Of a stretch of DNA of 16,094 nt, positions 12,552 to 16,094 are shown one piece after another (the stretch's first letter is position 1; each line of letters starts with the position of its first letter). A program made the translations under genes and the position numbers. Source of the stretch: Deltaproteobacteria bacterium (GTDB lineage: Bacteria > Desulfobacterota > Desulfobacteria > Desulfobacterales > SURF-15). Location: positions 1 to 16,094 of the forward strand of contig JAHEHB010000074.1 in the NCBI GenBank assembly GCA_024644775.1. The letters are read 5' to 3'. A model generated the notes under the pieces. The model made no database searches, was not told the DNA's origin, and saw only the letters and a list, made by a program, of their open reading frames with translations.

Positions 12552-14690
12552 TTACACGGTATTCGCAGAAGTCGCACCGGCTGCCGGTAAATAAAATCGC
12601 CTGGCATAATCTCTGACCATACGGTCTGCATTGAACCGCCACCCAAGACTCTTCATCGATTCTTTTACCTGATGAACCCATCGATGAGGAATCCCGTCGT
12701 CGCCTCTTTCATAATAAAGCGGAATCACTTCATTTTCTAATGCATTGTAGAGATATTCCGAATCCCTTTGATACTGGACCCTCGGATCATCGTGCATGCC
12801 GCCGTGTCCGATGGTAAAACCGTTTCTGCCGTTGTAAGCCTCATTCCACCATCCATCGAGAACAGATAGATTTAAGCCGCCATTGAGAACGACCTTTTGG
12901 CCGCTCGTACCGCAGGCTTCCATGGGTCGCCGAGGTGTATTCAGCCATAGGTCAACCCCCTGGACCAAGTGACGTGCCACATTGTAATCATAGTCTTCCA
13001 CAAAGACGATTCGTTGCTGAAGCGCCTCGCTGGAAATGTGATTAACGATTCGTTGTAAAATCTTCTTTCCCTGGTCATCACGGGGATGAGCCTTTCCTGC
13101 AAAAATAATTTGGATCGGTCGTTTAGAATCGGTTACCAGCCTGAGCAGCCGTTCCGGCTGAGACAAAATCATGTCTCCACGTTTATAGGTTGCCAATCGC
13201 CTCGCCGAGCCGATGGTGAGGATATCCGGGTCAAGAACATGTTCGATCTGCTCAATAGTATCACGATCGTCCAAGCGTTCTGCTTGTATTAACAACCGCC
13301 TCCGGACAAAGTTAATCAATCGCATGTTTAGGGTCTGATGGGTTTCCCACAGCTCGCCGTCATCAATTTCAAATATTTTTTCCCAGAGATCCGCGTGCGT
13401 CACTCGATCCGGCCAATCGTGGGAAAGGCGTGTCTCTAACAATCGATTCATCTGGGGTGCTATCCAAGAATGGGCGTGAACCCCGTTGGTGATATGTCCG
13501 ATGGGAACTTCCGTCTCCGAACGATTCGGCCATAGCGTATGCCACATTCGCCGACTTACATCTCCATGAATTGCGGAAACCGAGTTGGCACACCGCGAGT
13601 TCTTTAAAGCGAGAACCGTCATACAAAAGGGCTCTTCTCTATTTTCTGGGTGAACACGGCCTTGCGCCATAAACGCCTCATGGGAAAGCCCCAATTTTTC
13701 ACGAAAAATACCCAAATGCCCTTCCACTAGATCCGGCGCAAAACGATCGTGACCCGCCTCCACCGGTGTGTGGGTGGTAAAAACCGTATTGAGCGAAACC
13801 CGCCGGCGGGCTCTGTCAAAGGGAAGCCCGTCGTTTTCCATTATACGGCGAATCTCTTCCAGGATGGCAAACGCACTGTGTCCCTCATTTAAATGCAGTA
13901 CCCCAGGAAATATATTCAATGCCTGTAACGCGCGTGCGCCACCAATGCCCAACAATAGCTCCTGCCGGATGCGTGTACGCTCGTTACCGCCATAGAGCCG
14001 GGAGGTCAATCCGCGATCTTCATCCGAGTTCCCCTCAACATTCGAATCGAGTAAAAGCAAACGTACTCGCCCAACCTGCAGTTGCCAGATTCGGGCCGTC
14101 AAAAATCCTTCGCGGGTATCGATTCGAACAATAACCGGTTGTCCATCGGAGTTGTTGAGTGGTTCCAGGGGCAGTTGGTTGATTTCCAAATCCACATATT
14201 CTTCGTTTTGCCACCCCTCCTTCGTAAGTCGCTGGCTGAAATATCCCTGATGGTAGAGAAGCCCGATGCCTATCAAGGGAATCCCCATATCGGATGCGCT
14301 TTTTAGATGGTCACCGGCCAAGATCCCCAATCCACCTGAATATATCGGCAGCGATTCATGCAGTCCAAACTCAGCCGAAAAATACACCACAGGCCGGCTG
14401 CAGAGATTCCCGCAGTGTATACTCCCCCAAGTTTGAGGTTTTTCAAGGTATTCATTAAGCCTGCGGAAGGCATGGTTAATACGACTATGCAAAACAAGCT
14501 CTGACGCGCGATGCTCGATTTGCGCATCGCTCATCTGGTGTAAAAACGTAATCGGATTGTGGTCCACCTGCCGCCAAAGATGCGGATCCAAGTCTCTGAA
14601 TATACGAATAACTTCCGGATGCCACGTCCACCACAGATTCTGTGCCAAAGACCGAAGCCGGTTATGAAGACTGTTTGTGCCGTTTGTCAC
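12552..14690 (-). CDS. glgP: Alpha-glucan phosphorylase (GT35, TIGR02094-type)
   Basis: Phosphorolyses alpha-1,4-glucans to glucose 1-phosphate using pyridoxal phosphate. In the 712-residue protein the substrate-loop signature YFSAEFGLHESLPIYSGGLG (103-122) and AGDHLK (125-130) mark the archaeal/thermophile-type alpha-glucan phosphorylase branch. LNEGHSAF (267-274) and TTHTPVEAGH (305-314) follow, and the PLP site is PMEACGTSGQK with K599 as the Schiff-base lysine. RPMEACGTSGQK has Q instead of the usual M next to the lysine. The N-terminus (to about 95) is the usual DUF3417-like helical part. It starts with GTG, chosen because AAGGAG lies nine bases upstream and no ATG fits. It is the first gene of a group with the MFS transporter. 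Confidence 0.9.
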   Translation of the reverse strand: MTNGTNSLHNRLRSLAQNLWWTWHPEVIRIFRDLDPHLWRQVDHNPITFLHQMSDAQIEHRASELVLHSRINHAFRRLNEYLEKPQTWGSIHCGNLCSRPVVYFSAEFGLHESLPIYSGGLGILAGDHLKSASDMGIPLIGIGLLYHQGYFSQRLTKEGWQNEEYVDLEINQLPLEPLNNSDGQPVIVRIDTREGFLTARIWQLQVGRVRLLLLDSNVEGNSDEDRGLTSRLYGGNERTRIRQELLLGIGGARALQALNIFPGVLHLNEGHSAFAILEEIRRIMENDGLPFDRARRRVSLNTVFTTHTPVEAGHDRFAPDLVEGHLGIFREKLGLSHEAFMAQGRVHPENREEPFCMTVLALKNSRCANSVSAIHGDVSRRMWHTLWPNRSETEVPIGHITNGVHAHSWIAPQMNRLLETRLSHDWPDRVTHADLWEKIFEIDDGELWETHQTLNMRLINFVRRRLLIQAERLDDRDTIEQIEHVLDPDILTIGSARRLATYKRGDMILSQPERLLRLVTDSKRPIQIIFAGKAHPRDDQGKKILQRIVNHISSEALQQRIVFVEDYDYNVARHLVQGVDLWLNTPRRPMEACGTSGQKVVLNGGLNLSVLDGWWNEAYNGRNGFTIGHGGMHDDPRVQYQRDSEYLYNALENEVIPLYYERGDDGIPHRWVHQVKESMKSLGWRFNADRMVRDYARRFYLPAAGATSANTV

Positions 14691-14762
14691 TCGCTATGTC
14701 TCCTTTATATGATTTCAAAGGTTGTCAATCATCATCAGTTTGTGGATATAAAGTCTTGCGAA

Positions 14763-14791
14763 AGTTTACGCCATAATACGTGGTATGACAA
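14763..14791 (-). promoter_or_regulatory. Possible promoter of the glucan phosphorylase gene
   Basis: On the - strand, TTGTCA (14791-14786) is followed after 17 bases by TAAACT (14768-14763), about 70 bases before the GTG start. The -35 box matches five of six and the -10 box four of six. It is a fair sigma-70 candidate; sequence alone cannot show use. Confidence 0.3.
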
Positions 14792-14859
14792 GTACCGACA
14801 ATCAGATAAAATATCCTTAAAAAAATTAACACGCGTATAGAGAAATATCTTTGATGGTT

Positions 14860-14993
14860 TCGCAAAAAGTCAAAAAACACGTTTTTATGTCATTCCGGTA
14901 GATCCCGGATCGAGTCCGGGAGGAATCCAGTAAATTCAATGACTTCTGGATACCGAATCAAGTCCGGCATGACGGTTTTAGGACTTTTTACGA
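14860..14993. repeat. Nested inverted-repeat element, MITE-like
   Basis: Three nested palindromic layers lie in the spacer. Outer 12-base arms TCGCAAAAAGTC (14860-14871) and GACTTTTTACGA (14982-14993) match with one mismatch. Inner 10-base arms GTCATTCCGG (14889-14898) and CCGGCATGAC (14964-14973) also have one mismatch. TCCAG/CTGGA pair in the core, and CCCGGA-TCGAG-TCCGGG makes a separate small hairpin in the left half. The GTCATTCCGG...TCCGGGAGGAATCCAG style is that of widely dispersed non-coding palindromic elements. There is no open frame inside. It lies between the MmgE/PrpD stop and the phosphorylase promoter, where it could also slow transcription. Only one copy is present here. Confidence 0.6.
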
Positions 14994-15004
14994 GTTTATA
15001 ATCT

Positions 15005-16094
15005 TTAGAGTTCGAAACAGACCATTCTTTTCATTAACTGGGAGATATCAGGAACTTCATCAATTCGATACACGATACTTACGATATCCGATGTTTGTTC
15101 GCTGGATAGATCTTCATTAACGAGTTGCTTAAATTTATCCTCAAATTCTTCATCGCTTAATGGATTTTCACCCCACCCTTTGGCGACCTCTTTTTTCGCA
15201 GTGAGTGATTTTCCGTTCTTTAAATAAATCTCAACTTCAGAGGGCCTTTTTGCCTCATTCGACGCATGAATGCTGTCCAAGTCCGGATCAAGGCGAACCT
15301 CAACCGCGTTTGCCATGTTTAAGATTTGTTGGTCCTCTGTAGGATCGAGATCGAACGCATCCAGAAACACGCTTTTTTTAACAATCGCCAATGCCACGCA
15401 ATAGGGAATACTCGATTTTTTTGCAGATAGGGTTTTTGGAATTTTTTCATCCAGATCACTGGCAAAGCGATGGGTTTTCACAACAACCCGCTCAATGTCA
15501 TCGACCGCAATCGGTTGAGATCCTAATATTTCGAAAACGGCATCCATTGTGGTATGGGAAAAGCTGCACGACGCATGCTTTTTAAAATAAATTTCAAGAA
15601 TTCGCCATTGACTCCCAAGATTTTTCGTAATTTTGCTGGTATCGTAAGTATCTGCCACGCTTCGGCAAAACCCCATGGGACCCTCAAGAAACTTTAAGGG
15701 TCCGGTGATTCCAGCGTGAGCCATGGACGCTGCCAACGTGCCTACGAAGGCCGGCCAACCGCCATACAGTTCTTTGATCATTGCCCCTTCCGTAAATGCC
15801 TGAAAAGGGGAAACCGGTGTTAAACAACAATTTCCGATGGCATGTGTCATGACTTGTTTATCAAGACCCAACAAGGTTCCCACTGCCGAAGACGCACCAA
15901 AGGCCCCCGTCAGCCCGGGTGCGTGAATACCGCGATCGTATATGGCGGAAGGGGTTACCGCATCGCCGATTCGAATCACAGCTTCGTAGCCAGCCACCAT
16001 TGCAGTTAAAAATTCCTTACCAGAGGCGCCAATCATTTCTCCAACCGCCAGTACGGCAGAGATGCTCGCAACACCGGGATGAACATGACCCACA
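15005..16094 (-). CDS. MmgE/PrpD family protein, C-terminal part
   Basis: The gene enters from the right edge; 363 codons to the stop are visible, and roughly the first 90 residues of a typical 450-residue protein are missing. The frame is open to the edge, so the apparent start at 16093 is not real. Family marks are HVHPG at the window start, SGKEFLTAMVAGYEAVIRIG (29-48), the GIHAPG-x-x-G-x-FG loop, the SPFQAFTEGAMIKELYGGWP block and KKHASCSFSHTTMDA, where cysteine and histidine line the active site. The family includes 2-methylcitrate dehydratase (PrpD), aconitate decarboxylase and imidazole-succinate-type enzymes, all acting on tricarboxylates. Which one cannot be decided without the N-terminus or a prpBC neighbour. 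The nested repeat follows its stop. Confidence 0.85.
   Translation of the reverse strand, partial: VGHVHPGVASISAVLAVGEMIGASGKEFLTAMVAGYEAVIRIGDAVTPSAIYDRGIHAPGLTGAFGASSAVGTLLGLDKQVMTHAIGNCCLTPVSPFQAFTEGAMIKELYGGWPAFVGTLAASMAHAGITGPLKFLEGPMGFCRSVADTYDTSKITKNLGSQWRILEIYFKKHASCSFSHTTMDAVFEILGSQPIAVDDIERVVVKTHRFASDLDEKIPKTLSAKKSSIPYCVALAIVKKSVFLDAFDLDPTEDQQILNMANAVEVRLDPDLDSIHASNEAKRPSEVEIYLKNGKSLTAKKEVAKGWGENPLSDEEFEDKFKQLVNEDLSSEQTSDIVSIVYRIDEVPDISQLMKRMVCFEL

Noticed and set aside
12481..12681. 66-codon - strand frame bridging phosphorylase and MFS genes
   Set aside because: Shadow frame of the phosphorylase 3' end running through the gap; no ribosome site or motif.

Overview
The window looks like chromosomal DNA of a mesophilic, probably anaerobic proteobacterium of the Desulfobacterota (deltaproteobacterial) type. 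This is inferred from the gene mix: a tungsten-type aldehyde:ferredoxin oxidoreductase, a class I adenylate cyclase outside the enterobacteria, a UMF1-family MFS carrier and an MmgE/PrpD protein, set in moderate-GC DNA with many palindromic repeats in the spacers. No rRNA, tRNA, CRISPR array, intact insertion sequence or phage gene was seen. Lineage is not proven.

Left part (1-3545): the start of a medium-chain alcohol dehydrogenase/quinone oxidoreductase runs off the left edge. A 730-base spacer without a recognisable gene follows. Next is a decayed Phd-ParE type toxin-antitoxin locus on the + strand (902-1172), whose toxin remnant stops exactly at the end of the next gene. On the - strand, an enolase-superfamily acid-sugar dehydratase-like gene and an SMP-30/gluconolactonase gene form a two-gene operon that suggests sugar-lactone to sugar-acid catabolism. 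It is preceded by a good sigma-70-like promoter and a leader of about 270 nt that contains an intrinsic terminator, so attenuation is possible.

Middle part (3660-6470): two tiny - strand genes, a zinc-ribbon protein and a 39-residue single-span membrane protein, are joined TAA|ATG. Facing away from them are a small + strand ORF and a class I adenylate cyclase of 642 residues, shorter than the enterobacterial CyaA.

Right part (6471-16094): everything is on the - strand. In transcription order (right to left) it holds a partial MmgE/PrpD gene, a nested inverted-repeat element, an alpha-glucan phosphorylase with a plausible promoter, a UMF1 MFS transporter, a sugar phosphate isomerase/epimerase-like TIM barrel, a Nudix hydrolase, an aldehyde:ferredoxin oxidoreductase with a strong terminator, and a metallo-beta-lactamase-fold hydrolase. 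The five genes from phosphorylase to oxidoreductase are close together (18 to about 130 bases apart) and may form one carbohydrate-related transcription unit ending at the terminator near 7490. The common substrate cannot be read from the sequence.

The most noteworthy items are the fossil toxin-antitoxin module, the dehydratase lacking the usual His/Asp acid-base residues, the terminator-containing leader before it, and the unannotated small proteins next to the adenylate cyclase.
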